A stretch of 18,706 nt of DNA from an uncultured Collinsella sp. Its GTDB lineage: Bacteria > Actinomycetota > Coriobacteriia > Coriobacteriales > Coriobacteriaceae. The stretch is from positions 1 through 18,706 of the forward strand of contig CAUDZT010000044.1 in assembly GCA_958453935.1 (NCBI GenBank), in the 5' to 3' direction. A program made the translations under genes and the position numbers. The notes beneath the pieces were generated by a model, which saw only the letters and a list, made by a program, of their open reading frames with translations, made no database searches and was not told the origin of the DNA. Positions 7,273-13,811 of this stretch are shown here, piece by piece. Within the stretch, counting starts at the first letter, position 1. Each line of letters starts with the position of its first letter.

Positions 7273-8043
7273 ATGCCCGCGCTCGACCTTTGGAACCTCG
7301 CCTCCCAGCTCAAAAGCAACGATTATCGCTGGGTCGACCTCACCCACACGCTCTCATGCGACACCCCGCACTGGTTTGGCTTTAAGCCATTTGAGTCCAC
7401 CAAGCTCTTCGACTACCTGCCCGGCACGCCCGAGGACATGCTCGCCCCCATGCGTTGCTTCCAGTATTCGGTCGCCTCGCAGTACGGCACCCACGTCGAC
7501 GCGCCGCGCCACTTCCATGTCGAGGGTCGTTCCCTTGGAGAGATTGAACCCATCGAGTTTATGCATCCGCTCTGCGTGATCGACAAGCACGAGGAGTGCG
7601 CCGCGAATCCCGACTTTATCCTGACCATCGAGGACCTCAAAGCCTGGGAGGATGAGCACGGTCGCATTCCCGAGGACGCTTTCGTCGCCTTCCGCTCCGA
7701 CTGGTCCAAGCTCGCCGACCTCGAGAACAAGGACGAGGACGGCCAGCCCCACTACCCCGGCTGGGACCTCGACGCCATCAAGTGGCTCGTTGAAGAGCGC
7801 GACATCGGCGCCATCGGCCACGAGCCGGCTGACACCGACCCGGCGAGCGTGACCACGCGTGAGGACGCCTACCCCTACCCCGGCGAACAGTACATCCTCT
7901 CGGTCGACCGCTATCAGATCGAGGTCATGGACCATCTAGACGAGCTTCCCACCACGGGCGCCGTCATCTTCTGCACCTTCCCCAAGGTGCGTGATGGCGT
8001 CGGATATCCCGCACGTGTCTTTGTGGTCTGCCCCGCATCATAA
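7273..8043 (+). CDS. Cyclase-family (kynurenine formamidase-like) metal hydrolase
   Basis: A 256-residue member of the cyclase family (PF04199), which includes kynurenine formamidase and isatin hydrolase. The family motif HxGTHxDxPxH appears as QYGTHVDAPRH at residues 70-80, so the first histidine is Gln while H74, D76 and H80 remain. WVDLTHTLSCDTPHW near the N-terminus and IGAIGHEPADTDP in the second half are typical of the family. The ATG at 7273 has AAAGGAG seven bases upstream. It is likely a cytosolic metal-dependent amidohydrolase or lactonase. No tryptophan-degradation genes are nearby, so I do not assign the kynurenine pathway. A hairpin with a short T-tract at 8117-8142 separates it from the next gene. 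Confidence 0.85.
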   Translation: MPALDLWNLASQLKSNDYRWVDLTHTLSCDTPHWFGFKPFESTKLFDYLPGTPEDMLAPMRCFQYSVASQYGTHVDAPRHFHVEGRSLGEIEPIEFMHPLCVIDKHEECAANPDFILTIEDLKAWEDEHGRIPEDAFVAFRSDWSKLADLENKDEDGQPHYPGWDLDAIKWLVEERDIGAIGHEPADTDPASVTTREDAYPYPGEQYILSVDRYQIEVMDHLDELPTTGAVIFCTFPKVRDGVGYPARVFVVCPAS

Positions 8044-8105
8044 GTTCCCATGCGTTTGTTCTTCTAAATACGGCCATCCGGTGCACGCGACATGGCCCGG
8101 CGGCA

Positions 8106-8142
8106 TACAATCCATCAGGCGCTCCTTACGCGGGCGCCTTTT
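8106..8142 (+). promoter_or_regulatory. -10 element and 5'-end hairpin before the panE-like gene
   Basis: TACAAT at 8106-8111 looks like a -10 box, though no clear -35 is seen. Six bases later AGGCGC (8117-8122) and GCGCCT (8134-8139) form a hairpin with an 11-base loop, ending in TTTT at 8139-8142, before the GGGGAG of the next gene. It may be the terminator of the cyclase gene, a 5'-stabilising hairpin, or both. Confidence 0.5.
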
Positions 8143-8161
8143 ATATGGGGAGATGATTCGC

Positions 8162-9076
8162 ATGCAGATCAACAAGGTCGCCTTTATCGGCAAGGGCGGC
8201 GTCGGGCTACTCTACGGCAGCATGATTGCCAAGGCCCTCGGCAATGACGCCGTCGAATACGTTATGGATGACGCCCGTTTTGAGCGTCACGCAAACGATG
8301 CGCTCACCGTCAACGGCAAGCCCTGCGCGCTCAAGTCCGTCCGCGCCAGCAAGGCAACGCCCGCCGATCTGGTCATCCTGACGGTCAAGACGACTGGACT
8401 CGATGCGGCGCTCAAGACTATGGAACGCATCGTAGGGCCCGACACGCTCATCGCATCCCTTTGCAACGGCATCACGAGCGAGCAAAAGATCGCCGAGCGC
8501 TTTGGCTGGGAGCACACCGTCCTCGGAATATGCCAGGGCATGGACGCTGTGTTTCTCAACGGAGAGCTCACCTTTACCAACACGGGCGAAATCCGCTTTG
8601 GCGCGGCGGCCGGTACGGATCCCGCAGCCATCACCGCAATCGACGAGCTCTACACGCGCTGCGGCATCGCACACACCGTCGAGAGCGACATTGCGCACCG
8701 CATGTGGGCCAAACTCATGCTCAACGACGGCATCAACCAGACCTGCATGGCCTACGGCGGCACGTACGGAAGTGCCACGGAGCCGGGCTCCGAGCAGCGT
8801 CGCTGTCTTGTTTCCGCCATGCGCGAAACGCTTGCGGTCGCCAACGCCGAGGGCGTTGAGCTGACCGAGGCAGACCTGACGCAGATGGCGCACCTCATCG
8901 AAGGAATCGATCCCGCCGGCATGCCCTCGATGGCGCAAGACCGCATCGCTCAACGCAGAACCGAGGTCGAGGAATTTGCGGGTACCATCTGCCGCCTCGC
9001 GGCCAAGCACGGTATCCAGGTGCCGCAAAACGAATGGCTCTATTCGCGCATCCGCGAAATCGAGGCCAGCTGGTAA
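8162..9076 (+). CDS. panE: 2-dehydropantoate 2-reductase family protein (ketopantoate reductase)
   Basis: A 304-residue NADP-dependent reductase of the PanE/ApbA family. The N-terminus has the dinucleotide fold KVAFIGKGGVGLLYG (glycines 10, 12, 13 and 15). The family Asn is at N102 (LCNGI). The catalytic Lys and its neighbour Asn are K184 and N188 (MWAKLMLND). IDPAGMPSMAQD matches the substrate-binding segment of the C-terminal helical domain. PanE reduces ketopantoate to pantoate for CoA synthesis; relatives act on other 2-keto acids. With no other pantothenate genes beside it, the exact substrate is not proven. The ATG at 8162 has GGGGAG nine bases upstream; an ATG at 8153 is adjacent to that motif and less likely. 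It ends before a strong terminator. Confidence 0.85.
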   Translation: MQINKVAFIGKGGVGLLYGSMIAKALGNDAVEYVMDDARFERHANDALTVNGKPCALKSVRASKATPADLVILTVKTTGLDAALKTMERIVGPDTLIASLCNGITSEQKIAERFGWEHTVLGICQGMDAVFLNGELTFTNTGEIRFGAAAGTDPAAITAIDELYTRCGIAHTVESDIAHRMWAKLMLNDGINQTCMAYGGTYGSATEPGSEQRRCLVSAMRETLAVANAEGVELTEADLTQMAHLIEGIDPAGMPSMAQDRIAQRRTEVEEFAGTICRLAAKHGIQVPQNEWLYSRIREIEASW

Positions 9077-9114
9077 CGCCGCCGCACCGCATCCAACAGT
9101 CTCAATAGCAAAAA

Positions 9115-9152
9115 CCGCCGCAAAGGGCACTCCCCTTGCGGCGGCTTCCTTC
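9115..9152. terminator. Strong bidirectional terminator after the panE-like gene
   Basis: CCGCCGCAA (9115-9123) pairs perfectly with TTGCGGCGG (9136-9144), with GGG/CCC extending the stem inward. On the plus strand it is followed by CTTCCTTCTT. On the minus strand it is followed by TTTTTGC, so it also ends the small membrane-protein transcript. Confidence 0.85.
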
Positions 9153-9184
9153 TTCATCTATGGGCAAAACCAGCTTCACAACGG

Positions 9185-9391
9185 CTAGCGCCGCACCTGC
9201 GGCGTCTCGTCCTCGTCATCGCGGCAAAGGGTCACGCCCGCACTTCCCAGCAGCGCTGCTGCGATGAGCGCGCCGACCACAATAGGAGCAGCCCCGCACG
9301 AGCCCTGCATGCCTGCGACAAACGCAGCTGTAGGACCAAGGCAACCAAGCACCAATGCGACGACGGCAACGGCGATATCTCGAGCGTTCAC
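9185..9391 (-). CDS. Small two-helix membrane protein of unknown function
   Basis: A 68-residue protein starting at GTG 9391, with GGAGGAAG nine bases upstream, which argues that it is a real gene. Two hydrophobic segments, at about residues 7-27 and 35-56, suggest a helical hairpin in the membrane, separated by a Gly/Cys-containing turn (GMQGSCGAAP). The C-terminal tail is charged (CRDDEDETPQVRR), probably cytoplasmic. I do not recognise a family. It ends just before a bidirectional terminator and seems to be transcribed alone, with about 190 bases to the next gene upstream. Base composition matches its neighbours, so there is no sign of transfer. Confidence 0.7.
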   Translation of the reverse strand: MNARDIAVAVVALVLGCLGPTAAFVAGMQGSCGAAPIVVGALIAAALLGSAGVTLCRDDEDETPQVRR

Positions 9392-9501
9392 AAGACCACT
9401 TCCTCCAAGAGAAAGACCTTATTTCTCATGAACTAGTGTGCCCTGCGCCCATATGCGCGGCGTACTGCCACAGTAAGCGCTCTGTTAACTCAAGCACGCA
9501 C

Positions 9502-9533
9502 AAAAAACGAACGCCCTTACGTTGCCCAAAGGC
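9502..9533 (-). terminator. Terminator of the exported protein gene
   Basis: On the minus strand GCCTTT (9533-9528) pairs with AAGGGC (9518-9513), allowing one U-G pair, with a nine-base loop. It is followed by GTTCG and six Ts (9507-9502). It lies about 45 bases after the stop codon at 9579. Confidence 0.65.
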
Positions 9534-9578
9534 TCGGTAAAGACGCCCGCCCGTCATGTCCTATTGGCTTATGGCAGA

Positions 9579-10355
9579 TTACCAGCCAGTGTAGTAGTCG
9601 GTGGTTCCGGCAGCGCAGCCGGAGTCATAGACCTTGCACTCGCCCTTGGAACCGGTAAACGTAGAGCCTTGGGCCTTATCGCCCGCGGCAACGACGTAGT
9701 AACCATCGGAATCGCGCCAAAAGCCCTCGGAATCCTGCGTCCACTCGCCCGTGCGGTGGTGATACAACACGTTGCTGCTGTAATAAGTCTCGCGGCGGCC
9801 GTTATAGTTATTGACGCCGCTCGAGCGCGTCAGACCCGAGCCGTTCGCGTAATACGCAGCAGACGTATAAGACGAGCCGGAGCCGGCGTTGTAATACGAA
9901 GCCTGAACGGCCTCAGCGGCCTCGGCTTCGGCTGCGGCAGCCTCGAGCGCCTCGCGCTTGGCATCCTCAAGCGTGGAGCGAAGCTCGTCGAGCTCGGTCG
10001 ACTTGGCGTCGACTTCCCCCATCGTCAACAGGCTACCCGCACCGTCGATGCAACCCTGCAACACAGCGCGCTCGTCATCGGTAGCATAGTCGCCATACAT
10101 ATTCATAATGATCTGAGCGCGCATCTCCAGGGAATCGCGCTTTGCCCCCATCGAGGCGTTCCACTCCTGCATAGAGCCATAACCGTCGCCGCGGTAGTCA
10201 ACGGGCTGCACCAGCGTCGCCTCGGACGGCGTTGATCCGACCGTATCGGATAGTGTCGCCGCGTGGGCATCAGTTGCGCCGGCGCCCGCCAAAAGTGCCA
10301 CGGTCAGAGCGGCGGAAAGGGCGGCGGCTTTCGGTTTTCGTGAATCGATCCTCAT
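9579..10355 (-). CDS. Exported protein with helical region and C-terminal Cys-containing domain
   Basis: A 258-residue secreted protein of unknown function. The start at 10355 (MRIDSRK) has GGAGG eleven bases upstream. Residues 1-32 are a signal peptide (SAALTVALLAGAGATDAHA, likely cleaved after AHA). Residues about 40-150 are mostly helical and end in a Glu/Ala-rich stretch that may be coiled coil (LRSTLEDAKREALEAAAAEA). A Tyr/Ser/Gly/Asn-rich linker follows, then about 70 residues ending EGFWRDSDGYYVVAAGDKA and KVYDSGCAAGTTDYYTGW. That ending resembles the small beta-barrel, 3D-like domains at the C-termini of secreted Firmicute and coriobacterial proteins; this is a resemblance only. The two Cys, in GECKVYDSGC, could form a disulfide. 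It might bind cell wall or form part of an envelope system. Confidence 0.75.
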   Translation of the reverse strand: MRIDSRKPKAAALSAALTVALLAGAGATDAHAATLSDTVGSTPSEATLVQPVDYRGDGYGSMQEWNASMGAKRDSLEMRAQIIMNMYGDYATDDERAVLQGCIDGAGSLLTMGEVDAKSTELDELRSTLEDAKREALEAAAAEAEAAEAVQASYYNAGSGSSYTSAAYYANGSGLTRSSGVNNYNGRRETYYSSNVLYHHRTGEWTQDSEGFWRDSDGYYVVAAGDKAQGSTFTGSKGECKVYDSGCAAGTTDYYTGW

Positions 10356-10667
10356 GTAGCTGGAAACCTCCGTAGTGCGTTTTTGCTGCGTGTGAGCTAC
10401 GTGTGATTTAATCGCGCTGCATAGTACCCCGAGCAAATCGCGACCTGCGGTTTTACTCAAAAGGCACACGTCAATTGCGTAAAACTCACATCCTCTCAAC
10501 AGGAGTTTTCCACAACTCGAATGCATAAAGCATGCCAAAAACCCTGTTTTTGCACCCTCTCTATGCAAAAACGACGCCTGTGCAACCATTGTTCGCACAG
10601 GCGCCTTGAGCAGGCATTTTATGCAGTTATACCTATCGAGTCGCAAGGGGTCCTTGCACAAGTCGCC
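10356..10667. other. 312-base intergenic region between the exported protein and metY
   Basis: No gene is supported here. The right part holds the metY terminator (10567-10603). TACTAT on the minus strand (10426-10421) is a possible -10 for the exported protein gene, without a clear -35. Two overlapping inverted repeats occur, CAAAAA-N5-TTTTTG (10536-10552) and TTTTTGCA-N9-TGCAAAAA (10547-10571), plus AAAACTC-N15-GAGTTTT (10481-10509). The stretch is more A+T-rich than its surroundings. Confidence 0.5.
10567..10603 (-). terminator. metY terminator
   Basis: On the minus strand CGCCTGTGC (10603-10595) pairs perfectly with GCACAGGCG (10583-10575) around an 11-base loop. It is followed by TC and GTTTTTGC. 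It lies about 65 bases after the metY stop and has the classic intrinsic-terminator form. Confidence 0.85.
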
Positions 10668-11978
10668 TTACTCGTCCAGCGCGGCAAAGGCCTGCTTCAG
10701 ATCCCAAATGATATCCTCGGCGTTCTCGGTACCGATGGAAAGACGGATCGTGGAGGGCGTGATGTTCTGCTCGGCGAGCTCCTCGGCAGAGAGCTGGGAG
10801 TGCGTGGTGGTAGCCGGGTGCACGACGAGCGACTTGACGTCGGCCACGTTGGCGAGCAGCGAGAACACCTGCAGATGATCGATGAACTTCCATGCAGCCT
10901 CCTGGCCACCCTTAATCTCCAAGGTAAAGATCGAAGCACCGCCACGGGGGAAGCACTTCTGATAGAGCTCGTGATCGGGGTGCTCAGGCAGGCTCGGGTG
11001 ATTCACCTTGGCGACGTGGCTGTCGCCAGCCAGGAACTCAACGACCTTCTTGGTGTTCTCGACATGACGGTCGACGCGCAGCGACAGAGTCTCGGTGCCC
11101 TGGAGCAGGACCCAGGCGTTGAACGGGCTGATGCAGGCGCCCTCGTCACGCAGCAGGATAGCGCGGACATAGGTTGCGAAGGCGGCGGGACCGGCAGCCT
11201 CGGCAAACGAAACACCATGGTAGGAGGGGTTGGGCTCAGCGATCTGGGCGTACTTGCCACTCGCCTTCCAATCGAAGTTACCGCCGTCGACGATCACACC
11301 GCCCAGCGAGGTACCGTGGCCTCCGATGAACTTGGTTGCGGAGTGGACGACGATGTTGGCGCCGTGCTCCAGCGGACGGAACAGATACGGGGTGCCGAAG
11401 GTGTTGTCGACGACAACCGGCAGACCGTGCTTCTTGGCAATCTCGGAGATGGCGTCGATGTTGGGGATGTCGGAGTTGGGGTTGCCGAGCGTCTCGAGAT
11501 AGATGACCGTGGTGCTGTCCTTGATGGCAACCTCAACCTCTTCCAGGTTATGGGCATCGACAAACGTGGTCTCGACGCCAAACTGGGAGAGCGTATGCTC
11601 CAGCAGGTTGTAGGAGCCACCGTAGATGGTCTTCTGAGCCACCACGTGGTCACCAGCCTGGGCAAGAGCCTGCAGGGTATAGGTGATGGCAGCAGCGCCG
11701 GAGGCGACGGCAAGACCTGCCACGCCGCCCTCGAGCGCGGCGATACGGTCCTCGAAGACGCCCTGGGTGGAGTTGGTCAGACGGCCGTAGATGTTACCGG
11801 CGTCGGCAAGACCAAAGCGGTCGGCGGCGTGCTGGGAGTTGCGGAACACATAGCTCGTGGTCTGGTAGATCGGCACGGCACGGGAGTCGGAAGCGGGATC
11901 GGCGCTCTCCTGGCCAACGTGCAGCTGCAGGGTATCGAAACCAAAGGTGTGCTCGGGGTTGTTGATGAACTGGCTCAT
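10668..11978 (-). CDS. metY: O-acetylhomoserine sulfhydrylase (PLP-dependent)
   Basis: A 436-residue enzyme that makes homocysteine from O-acetylhomoserine and sulfide, by direct sulfhydrylation in methionine synthesis; the family can also act on O-acetylserine. It belongs to the Cys/Met PLP family. The PLP lysine is K216 in HSATKFIGGHG. The cofactor aspartate is D191 (VVVDNTFGTPYLF). YGRLTNST (64-71) is the phosphate-contacting segment of the neighbouring subunit. The length of about 430 residues separates MetY from the shorter MetB/MetC enzymes. AAGGAG lies six bases upstream of the ATG. It has its own strong promoter and a leader of about 175 bases containing a small open frame and hairpins. 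It is divergent from a LysR regulator that probably controls it. Confidence 0.95.
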   Translation of the reverse strand: MSQFINNPEHTFGFDTLQLHVGQESADPASDSRAVPIYQTTSYVFRNSQHAADRFGLADAGNIYGRLTNSTQGVFEDRIAALEGGVAGLAVASGAAAITYTLQALAQAGDHVVAQKTIYGGSYNLLEHTLSQFGVETTFVDAHNLEEVEVAIKDSTTVIYLETLGNPNSDIPNIDAISEIAKKHGLPVVVDNTFGTPYLFRPLEHGANIVVHSATKFIGGHGTSLGGVIVDGGNFDWKASGKYAQIAEPNPSYHGVSFAEAAGPAAFATYVRAILLRDEGACISPFNAWVLLQGTETLSLRVDRHVENTKKVVEFLAGDSHVAKVNHPSLPEHPDHELYQKCFPRGGASIFTLEIKGGQEAAWKFIDHLQVFSLLANVADVKSLVVHPATTTHSQLSAEELAEQNITPSTIRLSIGTENAEDIIWDLKQAFAALDE

Positions 11979-12032
11979 GATGATCTCCTTGATCGAACGA
12001 AAGTAAGTAAAAAGAGAGAAGTAAGTCGCTGT

Positions 12033-12070
12033 CTCCTGATCACGCCGACGGGCGCAAACAGGAGCCCGGC
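12033..12070 (-). promoter_or_regulatory. Mutually exclusive hairpins in the metY leader
   Basis: In the metY leader RNA, CTCCTG (12064-12059) can pair with CAGGAG (12038-12033), with an inner CGCC/GGCG stem (12054-12043). Alternatively CGGGC (12068-12064) pairs with GCCCG (12053-12049). The two structures cannot form together. Both overlap the end of the leader reading frame, so a translating ribosome would affect folding. A pyrimidine-rich stretch, CTTACTTCTCTCTTTTT, follows, but eight bases away, so this is not a canonical terminator. Confidence 0.45.
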
Positions 12071-12093
12071 ATTCGTCTTGGTAAGCAATTCAT
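12040..12093 (-). CDS. Putative 17-residue leader peptide upstream of metY
   Basis: A short reading frame, MNCLPRRMPGSCLRPSA, lies inside the metY leader. Its ATG at 12093 has AAAGGAGG seven bases upstream, as good as any ribosome binding site in this window. It contains two Cys (3 and 12) and an internal Met (8). It also uses codons that are unusual in this G+C-rich DNA: TTA, a tandem AGA-CGA pair and TGT. The stop lies 61 bases before the metY start. Its final codons overlap the alternative hairpins. I infer a regulatory leader peptide in which ribosome pausing at Cys, Met or Arg codons alters downstream structure. Cysteine-containing leader peptides before sulfur genes are known in other actinobacteria. 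There is no direct evidence of translation here. Confidence 0.5.
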   Translation of the reverse strand: MNCLPRRMPGSCLRPSA

Positions 12094-12161
12094 ATGCGGG
12101 CCTCCTTTCGCGTCCCGATTCCGTGGTCGGCTTAATAACCTACCGCCTTTGTGTGTTTTGA

Positions 12162-12190
12162 ATAGTACGGGCATTGTCTCCCTCGGTCAA
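12162..12190 (-). promoter_or_regulatory. metY promoter
   Basis: On the minus strand TTGACC (12190-12185) and TACTAT (12167-12162) are exactly 17 bases apart. Transcription should start near 12155, giving a leader of about 175 bases. Confidence 0.75.
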
Positions 12191-12210
12191 TCACTTAAAA
12201 GCGCTAACTT

Positions 12211-12231
12211 GTTATCTGTTTTATAGATAAC
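12211..12231. promoter_or_regulatory. LysR-type operator between metY and the regulator gene
   Basis: GTTATCT (12211-12217) and AGATAAC (12225-12231) are a perfect inverted repeat with a seven-base spacer. The core is ATC-N9-GAT and fits the T-N11-A rule for LysR-family sites. Its centre (12221) lies about 66 bases upstream of the predicted metY start point, the classic activator position. It also overlaps the start region of the regulator's own transcript, which suits autorepression. Confidence 0.7.
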
Positions 12232-12250
12232 TATCGAAAGGATGGCGTCG

Positions 12251-13153
12251 ATGACCCTTCAGCAGCTTCGTTTTCTGATCACCGTGGCAGAGTCCGGCTC
12301 AATCAACGCCGCAGCTCAACGCCTCTATACTGCTCAGTCCAACATCTCAAACGCCGTCAAAAGCCTGGAACAGGAGCTCCATCTGGAGATCTTTACGCGC
12401 TCCAGCCGCGGCGTCACGCTCACCAACGACGGCACCGAGCTTTTGGGCTATGCGCGCCAGGTCGTAGAGCAGGCCGACATGCTCGAGGCACGCTACGAGG
12501 ACGGCGGCATCCCGCAAGCCCGCCTCGCCATTTCCGCCCAGCACTACGCCTTTTCGGTCGAGGCCTTTGTCAACGTAGTCGAGCGCTGCCGCGACAGCAA
12601 GTTCGAGTTCATCATGCGCGAGACCACCACATCGCAGATCATCGACGACGTGCGCGCGTTTCGCAGCGACATCGGCATCCTCTATCTGGACGACTTTAAT
12701 ACCCGTGTCTTGCAGAAGGCCTTCGCCGATGCCCGCGCAAGCTTCCATCCCCTCTTCGACGCGACGGTCCACGTCTTCGTCAGCGAACGCCATCCGCTCG
12801 CACGCCGCCCGCAGCTGTCCCTTGCCGACCTTACACCCTATACGCGCTACAGCTTTGAGCAGGGAACCTCAAACTCCTTCTATTACGCCGAGGAACCCTT
12901 TAGCTATATCCCTTGCGACCGCAACATACGAATCTCGGACCGCGGAACACTTACCAACTTACTTATCACGTCGAACGGTTACACCCTGTCGACCGGTGTC
13001 CTCTCCAATGAAATGCAATGGGGCATGGCATCGATCCCGTTAGCAGATGCCCCAACGATGCACGTTGGCTACATCATGCACGACGAGCGCAAGCCCTCTC
13101 TCCTCTTGCAGCAATACCTCGACGAGCTCAACCGCATCATCCATGCCAGCTAA
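12251..13153 (+). CDS. LysR-family transcriptional regulator, probable metY regulator
   Basis: A 300-residue regulator from the preferred ATG at 12251, which has AAAGGA eight bases upstream; an ATG at 12242 touches that motif. Residues 1-58 are the winged helix-turn-helix (LQQLRFLITVAESGSINAAA and the recognition helix around TAQSNISNAVKSLEQEL). The rest is a periplasmic-binding-like effector domain, with the usual ISAQHYAFSVEAFVN start, IGILYLDD and HPLARRPQLSLADL segments. It is divergent from metY and shares an intergenic region that holds a LysR-type inverted repeat. I infer that it controls sulfur amino-acid synthesis, in the way CysB/CmbR-type regulators do with O-acetylserine or O-acetylhomoserine. 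The inducer is not known from the sequence. Confidence 0.9.
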   Translation: MTLQQLRFLITVAESGSINAAAQRLYTAQSNISNAVKSLEQELHLEIFTRSSRGVTLTNDGTELLGYARQVVEQADMLEARYEDGGIPQARLAISAQHYAFSVEAFVNVVERCRDSKFEFIMRETTTSQIIDDVRAFRSDIGILYLDDFNTRVLQKAFADARASFHPLFDATVHVFVSERHPLARRPQLSLADLTPYTRYSFEQGTSNSFYYAEEPFSYIPCDRNIRISDRGTLTNLLITSNGYTLSTGVLSNEMQWGMASIPLADAPTMHVGYIMHDERKPSLLLQQYLDELNRIIHAS

Positions 13154-13252
13154 CAGTCGGAAGACGGGGCAGAAATCGTAGATTGCTGGCCCCCGGCGGG
13201 CATGGCGCTACAATGGTCACTCACATGAAATGCACTCAAAGAAAGGAAACCC

Positions 13253-13738
13253 GTGAAGGTCATCATCTATACCGACGGCTCGGCCCGATCAAATCCGGGA
13301 CGCGGCGGCTACGGCGCCGTGCTCAAATACACCAACCCCGCCGGCAAGACCTTTACCTCCGAGCTTTCGCGCGGCTACGCCAAGACCACCAACAACCGCA
13401 TGGAGCTCATGGCCGTTATCGTGGCGCTCGAGGCACTCAACCGCCCATGCGAGGTCGAAGTCCATTCCGATTCGCAGTACGTCGTCAACGCCTTTAACAA
13501 GCACTGGATCGACGGCTGGAAAAAGCGCGGGTGGAAAACCGCCAACAAGCAGCCCGTCAAGAACCGCGACCTGTGGGAGCGCCTACTCACCGCCAAAAGC
13601 AAGCACAAGGTTGAGTTCATCTGGGTTAAGGGTCACGCCGGCCACGAGCTCAACGAGCGCTGCGATGAGCTCGCCACCACGGCGGCCGACGGCAGCAACC
13701 TCGATATCGACACCGGCTTTAACGAGAGCGACCTGTAA
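13253..13738 (+). CDS. rnhA: Ribonuclease HI
   Basis: A 161-residue nuclease that degrades the RNA strand of RNA-DNA hybrids during replication and R-loop removal. The catalytic residues are all present: D8 (IYTDGSARSNPG), E51 (NNRMELMA), D73 (VHSDSQYV), H128 (WVKGHAGH) and D138 (ERCDELA). The basic helix-loop region (KHWIDGWKKRGWKTANKQPV, 83-102) is the substrate-binding handle seen in E. coli RNase HI. The GTG start is preceded by AAAGGAAA. A TACAAT box at 13209-13214 is a likely -10, without a convincing -35. The gene seems to have its own promoter, about 100 bases after the regulator. The last 20 residues (DIDTGFNESDL) are a short acidic tail. Confidence 0.95.
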   Translation: MKVIIYTDGSARSNPGRGGYGAVLKYTNPAGKTFTSELSRGYAKTTNNRMELMAVIVALEALNRPCEVEVHSDSQYVVNAFNKHWIDGWKKRGWKTANKQPVKNRDLWERLLTAKSKHKVEFIWVKGHAGHELNERCDELATTAADGSNLDIDTGFNESDL

Positions 13739-13811
13739 TAGCGTTTTCGTACAGCTTTATATCCCCACGCGCTACACTCATCCTGTAGACCAAACAACGC
13801 AAGGGGGACGT

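Noticed and set aside
10506..10514. DnaA-box-like TTTTCCACA
   Set aside because: A single near-match with no cluster, no A+T-rich unwinding region and no dnaA or dnaN nearby. It is not an origin.
11979..12160. SAM-type riboswitch in the metY leader
   Set aside because: I could not find the conserved cores of the SAM-I, SAM-II or SAM-IV classes. The leader instead shows a short reading frame and simple alternative hairpins.
10521..12161. Very long plus-strand open frame (about 546 codons) opposite metY
   Set aside because: It is an antisense shadow of metY. Its translation has no recognisable motif, while the minus-strand frame has every MetY motif, a ribosome binding site, a promoter and a terminator.
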